A stretch of 64,000 bases of DNA, taken from NCBI RefSeq assembly GCF_900102055.1, contig NZ_FNBA01000002.1, positions 843,926 through 907,925 on the forward strand, in the 5' to 3' direction. Shown here piece by piece: positions 1-7,725 of the stretch (position 1 is its first letter; each line of letters starts with the position of its first letter). Below the pieces are notes generated by a model that saw only the letters and a program-made list of their open reading frames with translations, was not told the DNA's origin and made no database searches. Source of the DNA: Ulvibacter litoralis (lineage in GTDB: Bacteria > Bacteroidota > Bacteroidia > Flavobacteriales > Flavobacteriaceae). Position numbers and translations under genes: made by a program.

Positions 1-986
1 ACCACATCATCATTGCTACTGGAGCTCGTTCTCGCGAGTTGCCAAACCTTCCTCAAGATGGTAAAAAGGTGATTGGATATCGTGAAGCAATGACATTAAA
101 GAAACAACCTAAAAGCATGATTGTGGTAGGTAGTGGAGCTATTGGAGTTGAATTTGCACACTTTTACAACGCAATGGGAACTGACGTAACTATTGTAGAG
201 TTTTTACCAAACTTAGTACCGCTAGAAGACGAAGATGTTTCAAAACAATTTGAGCGTTCTTTCAAAAAGGCAGGTATTAAAGTAATGACTAATTCTTCTG
301 TAGAAAAAGTGGATACTTCAGGAAAAACAGTAAAAGCAACTGTAAAAACGAAAAAAGGAGAAGAAATTCTTGAAGCTGACATCGTTCTTTCAGCAGTAGG
401 GATTGCTTCAAACCTTGAAAATATTGGTTTAGAAGATGTTGGTATTGTCACCGACAAAAATAAAATCATGGTAAACGATTGGTACCAAACAAACATCCCT
501 GGCTATTACGCTATTGGTGATGTAGTTCCTGGTCCTGCTTTAGCACACGTTGCTTCTGCGGAAGGAATTACGTGTGTGGAGAAAATCGCTGGTTTACACG
601 TAGAAGCTATTGACTACGGAAATATTCCAGGGTGTACGTATGCGACTCCTGAAATTGCAAGTGTAGGAATGACTGAAAAACAAGCAAAAGAAGCTGGATA
701 CGAATTGAAAGTTGGGAAATTCCCGTTTTCAGCAAGTGGAAAAGCAAGTGCTTCTGGTGCTAAAGATGGTTTCGTAAAAGTAATTTTTGATGCGAAATAC
801 GGCGAATGGCTAGGTTGTCATATGATTGGTGCAGGTGTTACCGATATGATTGCTGAAGCTGTTTTAGGTAGAAAACTTGAAACAACAGGACACGAAGTGT
901 TAAAAACAATTCACCCACACCCTACCATGAGTGAGGCTGTAATGGAAGCTGTTGCAGATGCATACGGTGAAGTAATTCACTTATAA
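1..986 (+). CDS. lpdA: Dihydrolipoyl dehydrogenase (E3), 5'-truncated by the window edge
   Basis: This flavoprotein reoxidises dihydrolipoamide in 2-oxoacid dehydrogenase and glycine cleavage complexes, passing electrons through FAD to NAD+. The frame is already open at position 3 and reads HIIIATGARSRELPNL, the end of the FAD-binding region. An NAD-binding Rossmann motif (VVGSGAIGVEFA) follows, then a second FAD contact (GYYAIGDV) and the dimerisation domain ending in HPHPTMSEAVMEAV, which carries the catalytic His. About 328 codons are visible, against the usual 460 to 470, so roughly 140 N-terminal residues with the redox disulphide lie outside the window. The TTG at 39 is an internal Leu, not a start. 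A clear hairpin terminator follows the stop. The family call is secure; which complex it serves cannot be told. Confidence 0.95.
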   Translation, partial: HIIIATGARSRELPNLPQDGKKVIGYREAMTLKKQPKSMIVVGSGAIGVEFAHFYNAMGTDVTIVEFLPNLVPLEDEDVSKQFERSFKKAGIKVMTNSSVEKVDTSGKTVKATVKTKKGEEILEADIVLSAVGIASNLENIGLEDVGIVTDKNKIMVNDWYQTNIPGYYAIGDVVPGPALAHVASAEGITCVEKIAGLHVEAIDYGNIPGCTYATPEIASVGMTEKQAKEAGYELKVGKFPFSASGKASASGAKDGFVKVIFDAKYGEWLGCHMIGAGVTDMIAEAVLGRKLETTGHEVLKTIHPHPTMSEAVMEAVADAYGEVIHL

Positions 987-1005
987 GTTTCAAAATAGAA
1001 CAACT

Positions 1006-1040
1006 AAAAAGTGCCTTGATACATTCAAGGCGCTTTTTTT
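1006..1040 (+). terminator. Rho-independent terminator of lpdA
   Basis: An inverted repeat (AGTGCCTTGA and TCAAGGCGCT with one G-U pair) is followed by a run of seven T, 20 bases after the lpdA stop codon. Confidence 0.85.
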
Positions 1041-1097
1041 ATATACTAGTTTCTGTAATTCTCAATCTGTCGATTGATTCAAATTATTGATTGTGAA

Positions 1098-1125
1098 ATA
1101 GGTCTCGACTGCGCTCCACTAAACA
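1098..1125. repeat. Possible decayed copy of a dispersed flavobacterial intergenic repeat
   Basis: The short string GGTCTCGACTGCGCTCCACT resembles the TCTCGACTGCGCTCGA elements I recall as recurring in flavobacterial intergenic regions. Only one imperfect copy is visible here, so this rests on memory of other genomes rather than on repetition in this window. Confidence 0.3.
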
Positions 1126-1160
1126 AGTAAAGAGTTTTTTTTAATCAATTGTAGCTTTCG

Positions 1161-1583
1161 TTACTCTGTAGCTAAAAAACTCTGCAACGCCAACTCATAG
1201 CTTTGCAAACCAAATCCAAGAATCACTCCTTTTGCATTGGGAGAGATAAATGAGGTATGTCGAAACTCTTCTCTCGAAAACGTATTTGAAATATGAACTT
1301 CTACAACAGGTGTGCTAATTGCTTTTACAACATCGCCAATAGCAACCGATGTGTGCGTATACGCTGCTGCATTTAAAATAATCCCTTCGTAAGAGTAGCC
1401 TACTTCTTGAATTTTATCGATCAATTCACCTTCAATATTAGATTGAAAGTGTTCTAATTCTATTTGTGGAAATTTCTTCTGAAGTTTTTCATAAAACTCC
1501 ATGAAAGTTTCATCTCCATAAATGTTGTTTTCACGTTTACCTAGGAGATTTAAATTTGGGCCGTTGACAATGATAATTTTCAT
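1161..1583 (-). CDS. aroQ: 3-dehydroquinate dehydratase, type II
   Basis: This enzyme dehydrates 3-dehydroquinate to 3-dehydroshikimate in the shikimate pathway, in the cytoplasm as a dodecamer. At 140 residues it is normal length for the type II family. The N-terminus MKIIIVNGPNLNLLGKRE is the family signature. The flexible-loop region has the conserved Arg (GKREN) and Tyr (IYG), the active-site Asn and His lie in LNAAAYTHTS, and the substrate loop is VHISN with FREEFRH-like residues after it. It is transcribed away from xerD, with two outer-membrane protein genes between them. In many flavobacteria aroQ and xerD are direct divergent neighbours, so the two barrel genes look like an insertion into that pair. 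Confidence 0.95.
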   Translation of the reverse strand: MKIIIVNGPNLNLLGKRENNIYGDETFMEFYEKLQKKFPQIELEHFQSNIEGELIDKIQEVGYSYEGIILNAAAYTHTSVAIGDVVKAISTPVVEVHISNTFSREEFRHTSFISPNAKGVILGFGLQSYELALQSFLATE

Positions 1584-1599
1584 TGCATAAAGATATAAA

Positions 1600-1630
1600 A
1601 TAAAAAAGCGGAAGCTTTCGCAACCGCTTA
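1600..1630 (-). terminator. Terminator of the 200-residue barrel gene
   Basis: On the minus strand, arms AAGCGG and CCGCTT enclose a nested GCGAAAGCTTC-type stem and are followed by TTTTTT. It lies just past the stop of the barrel gene and before aroQ, so the two are probably separate transcripts with some read-through. Confidence 0.75.
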
Positions 1631-1651
1631 TAATTCTATGAATTTTATGAC

Positions 1652-2254
1652 TTAAAACGTATATCCTGCTGAAACTTGAAATACGTTATTTTGATTTTTA
1701 TAATTAAAATCTGGATCGTCATTGATATCTGTAACACCTTTATTATAGCGTAAACTTCCAAAGAAGCCCATTGGCAAACGATAGGTTGCCCCTATGCCCA
1801 CACCAATATCGACACTTTTATATAAATCTTTAAGATCTACAGAATCGCCATCATTAGTATCGCTTTCTGCTTTTACTAAAACACCAATTACAGGCCCTAG
1901 CTCTCCACTTAACCCTTCAATGATATGATATTTACCAAGAATTGGAATGTTAAGATAATCGAGTTTAATTTTAAAATCATTTACTTCATCAAATAGAAAT
2001 CCATAGTTTCCTTTTGATCCTTGAGACGAATATAAAATTTCTGGCTGTACCGAAATTTTATCAGTAATAGGAACTTCTATCAAACCACCAATATGAAAGC
2101 TTACTCTAGAATCTAATCCTCCGATCCCATCATAATCTCCGCCAATGGAGGCTAAATTGAGTCCTGCTTTGGCACCCATACGGAACTCTCCTTGCGCAAA
2201 ACTGTTTGTGATAAAAAATATTGCTACTGCTGTAATTAAAAATAGTTTTCTCAT
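1652..2254 (-). CDS. Outer-membrane beta-barrel protein, porin-like family (OMP_b-brl_2 type)
   Basis: This is a secreted 200-residue protein with a signal peptide (MRKLFLITAVAIFF, cleaved after SFAQ). Alternating hydrophobic strands follow, with the family start MGAKAGLNLASIGG and the end FQVSAGYTF; a C-terminal aromatic is usual for outer-membrane barrels. It is the same general family as PorT-like small barrels of Bacteroidetes, but nothing ties it to a specific function. It is a divergent paralogue of the next gene (shared pattern KAGLN.ASI, VQPEILYSSQG, LPMG). It has its own terminator. A structural or solute-leak role in the outer membrane is inference. Confidence 0.8.
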   Translation of the reverse strand: MRKLFLITAVAIFFITNSFAQGEFRMGAKAGLNLASIGGDYDGIGGLDSRVSFHIGGLIEVPITDKISVQPEILYSSQGSKGNYGFLFDEVNDFKIKLDYLNIPILGKYHIIEGLSGELGPVIGVLVKAESDTNDGDSVDLKDLYKSVDIGVGIGATYRLPMGFFGSLRYNKGVTDINDDPDFNYKNQNNVFQVSAGYTF

Positions 2255-2360
2255 AATTTGCTAATTGTAAGGTTATTGTATCGTAAATCTACTAAAATAA
2301 AATAAATACACACAATAGGCTTTTCCCCCTATTTAATACCCACAAACCCCTGCTTTAAAC

Positions 2361-2394
2361 AAAAAAAAAGCCATCTGAATAAACAGATGGCTTT
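2361..2394 (-). terminator. Terminator of the 183-residue barrel gene
   Basis: A perfect stem AAGCCATCTG / CAGATGGCTT has a six-base loop and, on the minus strand, a long T run. Confidence 0.9.
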
Positions 2395-2413
2395 TAAAAT
2401 TATGTGTTAAAAC

Positions 2414-2965
2414 TTATAAAAAAGAATATCCTAGTGCTAAAGAAACAACACTGTTTTTATTGCTTTCAGTTCCTCCGTCGATAATATCACTTAGTCCAAA
2501 GTTGTAACGTGCGTCAATACGAAGTCCCATAGGTAAATCGTATCCAGCGCCTACTACTGCCGTTAAATCGAAGCTTTCTGCTTTGACAGCCCCTTCAATA
2601 TCTCCATAAATTTCTTTTATATTATCATCAACGATAAAACCAAATTGTGGTCCCGCTTGAATGTTTAATCCTTGTACTAAATAGTATTTTAAAACAACAG
2701 GTACAATAGCATAGTTTAAATCAAATTCGCCAGCATCAAATTCGGCTCCTTGTTGTGAGTATAGTAAATCCACTTGTACCCCAACTTTATCGCTAAATTT
2801 TATTCCAGCAAAAGCTCCAGCTAAGAATCCTGTTTTATTCGATACTTCAGACGCATCTGTAATACTAGCGAAATTGGCTCCGGCTTTAATACCTAAATCA
2901 ATTTCTTGCCCAAAACTTATTGAACTTACTAAAATTGCAATTGCTAAAACAACTAATTTTTTCAT
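2414..2965 (-). CDS. Outer-membrane beta-barrel protein, porin-like family, paralogue of the downstream gene
   Basis: This 183-residue exported protein has a signal peptide (MKKLVVLAIAILVSSISFGQ) and a barrel pattern beginning LGIKAGANFASI and ending LALGYSFL. It shares the strand order KAGAN.ASI, VQVDLLYSQQGAEF, YYLVQGLNIQAGPQFG and LPMGLRIDARYNFG with the 200-residue neighbour, which indicates an old tandem duplication. A -7 promoter motif lies 27 bases upstream, and the gene ends in its own hairpin terminator, so each paralogue may be expressed alone. The ligand and exact role are unknown. Confidence 0.8.
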   Translation of the reverse strand: MKKLVVLAIAILVSSISFGQEIDLGIKAGANFASITDASEVSNKTGFLAGAFAGIKFSDKVGVQVDLLYSQQGAEFDAGEFDLNYAIVPVVLKYYLVQGLNIQAGPQFGFIVDDNIKEIYGDIEGAVKAESFDLTAVVGAGYDLPMGLRIDARYNFGLSDIIDGGTESNKNSVVSLALGYSFL

Positions 2966-2992
2966 ATCATTTATTTTTGTTAGTAATTATAT

Positions 2993-3000
2993 CAAAGATA
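2993..3000 (-). promoter_or_regulatory. Bacteroidetes -7 element for the 183-residue barrel gene
   Basis: The minus strand reads TATCTTTG, matching the Bacteroidetes primary-sigma -7 consensus TAnnTTTG, 27 bases before the ATG. No clear TTG at -33 was seen. Confidence 0.5.
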
Positions 3001-3071
3001 GTAAAACGTTAAAATACGTGAGTTATTCTATCCATTCTTTTTATATTGAATCTATTTATGTACTATAGCCT

Positions 3072-3968
3072 ATGCAGTGGAAACAAGCAATTATTGACTA
3101 TCAACACTATTTGAAAATTGAACGTGGACTTTCAGATAATTCCATATTCAATTACTCGCTCGATATTAGGAAACTTGTGGTATGGTTAGAAAGCAACGAG
3201 ATAAACGTTTCACCTGTAGTAATTTCCGAAGAAAAAATTCAAGAATTTATTTATCACATTGCAAAAACTGTAAATCCACGTTCGCAAAGTAGAATTATAT
3301 CTGGATTGCGTGGTTTTTTTAATTACCTCATTTTTGAAGATTACCGAAATACCAATCCAATGGAGTTAATTGAGAGTCCGAAGTTAGGAAGGAAACTTCC
3401 CGACACTCTTTCTATTGAAGAAATTGACCAATTAATTAATGCCATCGATTTAAGCTCACCACAAGGAGAACGAAATAGAGCCATTTTAGAAACCTTATAT
3501 GGTTGCGGATTGCGTGTTTCAGAATTGGTTTCCTTAAAAATATCGGATCTCTTTTTTGACGAAGGCTTTATCAAAGTGACTGGAAAAGGAGACAAACAAC
3601 GCTTGGTTCCTATTGGGGGTGCTACCGAAAAATACATTACTATTTATAGAAAAGAAATACGGGTACATCAAATTATTGCCCCTACTGCCAAAGACACCTT
3701 ATTCTTAAATCGAAGAGGAAAACCACTTACACGCGCCATGATTTTTACCATTGTAAAACAATTGGCTGAAAAAGCAGGCATTGAAAAAGTGATTAGTCCA
3801 CATACCTTCCGTCATTCCTTTGCAACACATTTACTAGAAAATGGTGCCGATTTGCGAGCCATTCAGCAAATGCTAGGACATGAAAGTATTACTACCACTG
3901 AAATCTACACACATATCGATAAAAAACAGCTTACCGCAGTTATCAATTCTTTCCATCCTCGAAAATAA
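3072..3968 (+). CDS. xerD: Tyrosine recombinase XerD
   Basis: This 298-residue site-specific recombinase resolves chromosome dimers at dif, together with FtsK and normally XerC. It has the N-terminal SAM-like core-binding domain (residues about 1-90) and the catalytic domain. All six catalytic positions are visible: Arg148 (CGLRVSEL), Lys172 (TGKGDKQR), His244 and Arg247 (SPHTFRHSF), His270 (LGHESITTT) and Tyr279 (EIYTHID). The length is that of chromosomal XerC/D rather than of a mobile-element integrase, and no element ends or dif-like site were noticed around it. The linkage with aroQ is typical of the chromosomal XerD in this family. Confidence 0.93.
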   Translation: MQWKQAIIDYQHYLKIERGLSDNSIFNYSLDIRKLVVWLESNEINVSPVVISEEKIQEFIYHIAKTVNPRSQSRIISGLRGFFNYLIFEDYRNTNPMELIESPKLGRKLPDTLSIEEIDQLINAIDLSSPQGERNRAILETLYGCGLRVSELVSLKISDLFFDEGFIKVTGKGDKQRLVPIGGATEKYITIYRKEIRVHQIIAPTAKDTLFLNRRGKPLTRAMIFTIVKQLAEKAGIEKVISPHTFRHSFATHLLENGADLRAIQQMLGHESITTTEIYTHIDKKQLTAVINSFHPRK

Positions 3969-4152
3969 ACTTCAATTAGCTATTGTTGCTTTTTAAATCA
4001 AATGTGAAAAAAGTGTTTAAATAGTATGGTTTCGGGTTAAATAAACGCTAAACTGGGTTTGTTTTTTTCTGAAACTAGCCTTGTTTTGTACATTAATAAT
4101 TCTATATATAGAGTAACATTTTTGAATTTTCAGAAACAAAAAAAGAAATACT

Positions 4153-5100
4153 ATGAAAACATTAAAATTCAGCAATAAAGATTCCATGCATACCATTGGT
4201 CTTGGAACATGGAAAGCAAGTGGAAATGAAGTGAAAAATGCAGTAAAAGAAGCACTCAATATAGGCTTTAGACATATCGATACTGCAGCTGTTTATGGAA
4301 ATGAGACTGAAATTGGAGAAGCATTAGCCGAAGTGTTTGCTGAAGGAAAAATAAAAAGAGAAGATGTTTTTATTACGTCTAAATTATGGAACGATTCTCA
4401 TAAAGAAGGATATATAATTCCTGCGTTACAAGAAACGCTTAAAAAACTTCAACTAGAATATTTAGACCTTTATTTAATTCATTGGCCAGTGGCATTTAAA
4501 CCTGGAGTAGGACAACCTAAAAAACCATCCGATTACCTTTCCCTTGAAGAAGCTCCAATTATTGATACATGGAGAGGCATGGAAAAAGCAAAAGAAGGAA
4601 GATTGGCAAGACATATCGGAGTATCAAATTTTAGCAAAAAGAAATTAAAAGCCCTTATTGAACAAGCAACCATTAAACCAGAAGTAAATCAAGTTGAATT
4701 ACATCCCTTATTACAACAAAACGAATTATTAGCATACTGTAAAAGTGAAGGCATTTTTGTAATTGCATACTCACCTTTAGGATCAGGAGATCGCTCTGAA
4801 GGGATGAAAGGGGAAAACGAACCGAATTTAATGGAAATTGAAACCATACGGGAAATTGCAAAGAAAGCAAATGCTACGGCAGCGCAAGTACTAATTGCTT
4901 GGCATGCGCATAGAGGTTGTGCCGCGATACCTAAGTCTACAAGTAAAGATCATATCGAAGCAAACTTCCAAGCAGCAAACGTAACGCTTGATGATGCGGA
5001 TATGGAAAAAATTGCAGCCTTAGACAAACACTACAGATTTATAACAGGAAAATTCTTTGAAGAACCTTCCAAAGGATACGAAAATATTTACGACGAATAA
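4153..5100 (+). CDS. Aldo/keto reductase
   Basis: This 315-residue NADPH-dependent oxidoreductase has a TIM barrel. The catalytic tetrad is intact: Asp43 and Tyr48 in HIDTAAVYGNE, Lys77 in TSKLWN, and His110 in LIHWPV. The cofactor region IPKSTS is typical of the AKR superfamily, and the insertion after WPVAFKPG resembles the AKR1/alcohol dehydrogenase (NADP+) branch. The substrate is probably an aldehyde or a sugar; it cannot be narrowed from sequence. It stands alone, convergent with rny, and the two share a bidirectional terminator. An AT-rich leader of about 180 bases after xerD contains no other gene. Confidence 0.9.
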   Translation: MKTLKFSNKDSMHTIGLGTWKASGNEVKNAVKEALNIGFRHIDTAAVYGNETEIGEALAEVFAEGKIKREDVFITSKLWNDSHKEGYIIPALQETLKKLQLEYLDLYLIHWPVAFKPGVGQPKKPSDYLSLEEAPIIDTWRGMEKAKEGRLARHIGVSNFSKKKLKALIEQATIKPEVNQVELHPLLQQNELLAYCKSEGIFVIAYSPLGSGDRSEGMKGENEPNLMEIETIREIAKKANATAAQVLIAWHAHRGCAAIPKSTSKDHIEANFQAANVTLDDADMEKIAALDKHYRFITGKFFEEPSKGYENIYDE

Positions 5101-5147
5101 AAAAGTATAAATGAGTGTGCGTTTGTAAAGCACATAAAAACAAATTA

Positions 5148-5175
5148 ATAAAAAAGGCCTCCAATAATGGAAGCC
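5148..5175. terminator. Bidirectional terminator between aldo/keto reductase and rny
   Basis: The stem AAAAGGCCTCC / GGAAGCCTTTT has A runs on one side and T runs on the other, so it can serve both convergent genes. Confidence 0.85.
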
Positions 5176-5202
5176 TTTTTTTATAGATAGAATGAACTAA
5201 AA

Positions 5203-6768
5203 TTACTTTGCAATATTCACAGCTCTAGTTTCACGTATTACCGTTACTTTAACTTGTCCTGGATACGTCATATCTGTTTGAATTTTCTGAGAAATCTCGA
5301 ACGAAAGTTGTGCTGCTTTTTCATCACTCACTTTTTCGCTTTCTACCATGACACGTAACTCACGTCCTGCCTGAATAGCATATGCTTTGTTTACACCTCC
5401 AAATCCGAAGGCAATTTCCTCAAGATCTTTTAAACGTTGAATGTACGAATCTAGCACTTGACGTCTTGCGCCAGGTCTAGCTCCACTAATAGCATCACAA
5501 ACCTGTACAATTGGAGACAACAAACTTGTCATTTCAATTTCGTCGTGGTGAGCACCAATGGCATTACATACTTCAGGTTTTTCACCATATTTCTCTGCCC
5601 ATTGCATTCCTAAGATTGCGTGAGGCACTTCTGTTTCTGTTTCTGGCACTTTACCAATATCGTGTAATAATCCGGCGCGTTTTGCTAGTTTCGGATTTAA
5701 CCCTAGTTCAGAAGCCATTACACCACAAAGCTTAGCCACTTCACGCGAGTGTTGTAGTAAGTTTTGTCCGTAAGATGAACGATACTTCATACGTCCTACC
5801 GCTTTAATTAATTCGGGTTGTAATCCATGAATTCCTAAATCGATGATGGTACGTTTTCCAACCTCAATAATTTCTTCTTCAATTTGTTTGGTTGTTTTCT
5901 TTACGATCTCTTCAATACGTGCTGGGTGAATACGACCGTCGGTTACTAATTTGTGCAATGACAAACGAGCAATTTCTCTTCGAACTGAGTCGAAACAAGA
6001 AAGGATTATCGCGTCTGGGGTATCATCTACAATAATCTCTACCCCTGTAGCTGCTTCAATAGCTCGTATATTTCGTCCTTCACGACCAATAATACGTCCT
6101 TTTACATCGTCACTTTCAAGGTTAAATACAGAAACGCAATTTTCTACAGCTTCTTCTGTACCGATACGTTGTATGGTGGTAATAATAATTTTCTTCGCTT
6201 CTTGCTGCGCTGTCATTTTCGCTTCTTCAATCGAATTTTGAACATACGCCATAGCACTCGTTTTCGCTTCTTCTTTTAAGCTTTGCATCAACTGATTTTT
6301 AGCATCTTCCGCAGAAAGACTAGAAATCACTTCTAATTGCTCTATTTGACTACGGTGCATTTTATCAATCTCACTTTGTTTTTTATCCAAATAGGCTAGT
6401 TTGTCGTTGTAGCTTTTTTGCTTTCCTTCTATTTCAGCATTAGCTTTCTTAGATTTTGCTAATTCGCTAGAAACTTGTGATTCTTTGTCGCGGGTGCGCT
6501 TTTCTGCATCTGCGATTTTCTTTTCACGACTTAAAATTACTTTTTCGTGTTCTGATTTAAGTTCAATGAATTTTTCTTTGGCTTGTAGTATTTTGTCTTT
6601 TTTAATCGATTCTGCTTCTGCATTTGCTCCTTTTAAGATGGAAGCGGCATTCTTTTTTGCAGATTTTGTAAGCTGTGAAGCATTATTTTTTTCTAAGTAC
6701 TTTGCTATTGCGAATCCTATTCCAATACCAACAATACCGATGATGATTAGTGTAACTATATTGTCCAT
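5203..6768 (-). CDS. rny: Ribonuclease Y
   Basis: This membrane-anchored endoribonuclease initiates mRNA decay. Its 521 residues show the family order. A single N-terminal membrane helix (residues about 4-22, [18 protein letters not shown]) comes first, then a long charged coiled coil (about 30-205). A KH RNA-binding domain follows, with [15 protein letters not shown] near residue 225. The HD phosphohydrolase domain has the metal-binding LLHDIGK near 370 and GAHHDEIE near 406. The C-terminal region ends [15 protein letters not shown]. It is downstream of a 6S-like RNA and zapA on the same strand, which may place all of these on overlapping transcripts. Confidence 0.95.
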   Translation of the reverse strand: MDNIVTLIIIGIVGIGIGFAIAKYLEKNNASQLTKSAKKNAASILKGANAEAESIKKDKILQAKEKFIELKSEHEKVILSREKKIADAEKRTRDKESQVSSELAKSKKANAEIEGKQKSYNDKLAYLDKKQSEIDKMHRSQIEQLEVISSLSAEDAKNQLMQSLKEEAKTSAMAYVQNSIEEAKMTAQQEAKKIIITTIQRIGTEEAVENCVSVFNLESDDVKGRIIGREGRNIRAIEAATGVEIIVDDTPDAIILSCFDSVRREIARLSLHKLVTDGRIHPARIEEIVKKTTKQIEEEIIEVGKRTIIDLGIHGLQPELIKAVGRMKYRSSYGQNLLQHSREVAKLCGVMASELGLNPKLAKRAGLLHDIGKVPETETEVPHAILGMQWAEKYGEKPEVCNAIGAHHDEIEMTSLLSPIVQVCDAISGARPGARRQVLDSYIQRLKDLEEIAFGFGGVNKAYAIQAGRELRVMVESEKVSDEKAAQLSFEISQKIQTDMTYPGQVKVTVIRETRAVNIAK

Positions 6769-6790
6769 TTTTTAGTTGAAATTAATGTAT

Positions 6791-6957
6791 AAAAAAAGCC
6801 TACATTAATAGTGATTGTTGAATAAACTCCTTAAAAACAAGTTTAGGGCTAATATGCTGGTCAAGTATCCGTTCGAAGACGGCTCGCTTTTGCAACAGTA
6901 ACTCACCCTTTTTAAAGATGTAACGTTGAGTTTACCAAAAAATATACTAATGTAGGC
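6791..6957 (-). ncRNA. ssrS: 6S-like RNA (ssrS, flavobacterial type)
   Basis: This 185-base gap between zapA and rny holds a structured RNA. Ten-base arms, GCCTACATTA at 6798-6807 and TAATGTAGGC at 6948-6957, close it perfectly. A second helix inside pairs TAAACTC with GAGTTTA. Near the middle a short hairpin CCGT-CTTCGA-ACGG lies on the terminal side, leaving a large central bubble. On the minus strand the closing stem is followed at once by seven T, so the closing stem also acts as a terminator and fixes the orientation. Size (about 165 nt), long-rod shape with a central bulge, and linkage to zapA match 6S RNA, which lies beside zapA in gammaproteobacteria; a flavobacterial 6S class has been described. 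6S RNA binds the housekeeping RNA polymerase holoenzyme. Assignment rests on shape and synteny, not on a covariance search. Confidence 0.75.
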
Positions 6958-6985
6958 AGTAACCTTATTTTATTTAAAGAACGTC

Positions 6986-7276
6986 TTATGATAAATGATC
7001 CTGCAATAATTGATTTAAAGCGGTAAGCTTATCCTCTATTTCTTGCGAATCTGTATCTTTATCAATGCTTTTTTGCTCCACCTGAGCTGCAAATTGCAAA
7101 GCACACATGGCTAATACATCCTGCTTATCTCGTACGGCGTAATTTTGTTCAAACCTTTTAATCATTTCTTCTATCTTCTTAGCCGCTAGCCTAAGTCCTT
7201 CTTCTTGCGAAGGATTGATTGTTAAAGGATAGACCCTATCTGCAATCGATAATTTTATTTTTAATTGGTCTGACAT
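6986..7276 (-). CDS. zapA: Cell division protein ZapA
   Basis: This 96-residue protein promotes FtsZ filament bundling at the division ring. It shows the family order: an N-terminal beta segment (LKIKLSIADRVYPLTINPSQEEGLRLAAKKIEEMI) followed by a long helix (DVLAMCALQFAAQVEQK) that forms the dimer coiled coil. The length is normal. It follows a coiled-coil gene after only eight bases and is followed by a 6S-like RNA. A ZapA-coiled-coil pair is typical in Bacteroidetes and suggests the partner has a ZapB-like role. Confidence 0.9.
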   Translation of the reverse strand: MSDQLKIKLSIADRVYPLTINPSQEEGLRLAAKKIEEMIKRFEQNYAVRDKQDVLAMCALQFAAQVEQKSIDKDTDSQEIEDKLTALNQLLQDHLS

Positions 7277-7284
7277 TATTTATT

Positions 7285-7575
7285 TTATTCGGAAAGTTGG
7301 GTAATACACTGATCAATTTCCCGAACAAGAGCATTTATCTTGAGTTTTGTATCTCGTTTGTATTCGTCGCTGCCAAGCATTGAATTTGCTAATTTTAATG
7401 AATTACATTTTTCTTGCCAATCTGCTATTTCACTTTGAAAATCCTGTTGTTGTGATTTCAAAGTAGCAACTTCATCCTCTAAATTAGTCTTAATTTGCTT
7501 CAGTTTTTGATGACTGTGGAGCAATTTGCTTATCCTATTTTCAAGAGAATCAACAATTTCTGAAATATGGCTCAT
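7285..7575 (-). CDS. Small coiled-coil protein upstream of zapA (ZapB-like candidate)
   Basis: This 96-residue, almost wholly helical protein has heptad-like spacing (ISEIVDSLENRISKLL, then LKQIKTNLEDEVATLKSQ) and no membrane segment or signal. It ends KINALVREIDQCITQLSE. It is co-transcribed with zapA (eight-base gap) from a well-formed promoter at 7602-7632. As I recall, homologues in this position are often mislabelled as a phenylalanyl-tRNA synthetase beta subunit, for which there is no support in the sequence: 96 residues and no synthetase motifs. A division-ring accessory role is inferred from position and coiled-coil content only. Confidence 0.8.
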   Translation of the reverse strand: MSHISEIVDSLENRISKLLHSHQKLKQIKTNLEDEVATLKSQQQDFQSEIADWQEKCNSLKLANSMLGSDEYKRDTKLKINALVREIDQCITQLSE

Positions 7576-7601
7576 TAAAATTTATTTCAATACTACTCTT
7601 A

Positions 7602-7632
7602 CAAAGTTAACATACCAACGGTAATAACCCAA
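7602..7632 (-). promoter_or_regulatory. Bacteroidetes promoter for the coiled-coil/zapA operon
   Basis: The minus strand has TTG (7630-7632), a 20-base spacer, and TAACTTTG (7602-7609). Both elements and the spacing fit the Flavobacterium consensus TTG-N17-23-TAnnTTTG. The predicted start of transcription lies about 20 bases before the ATG. Confidence 0.65.
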
Positions 7633-7713
7633 CTGTTTTCTATTATTTTTTGTATTATTGATAATCGGACACAATAAATCTTCATCTCTCCCCTTTATTA
7701 CACACTGTATTAT

Positions 7714-7721
7714 TATTTTTG
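7714..7721 (+). promoter_or_regulatory. -7 element directly before the M23 peptidase start
   Basis: TATTTTTG matches TAnnTTTG and ends four bases before the ATG at 7726, which predicts a leaderless or almost leaderless transcript. No -33 TTG was found at normal spacing. Confidence 0.45.
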
Positions 7722-7725
7722 CTTT

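Noticed and set aside
3072..3968. xerD considered as an integrase marking a mobile element
   Set aside because: The length, motifs and linkage to aroQ fit the chromosomal dimer-resolution enzyme, and no attachment repeats, tRNA or element genes are nearby.
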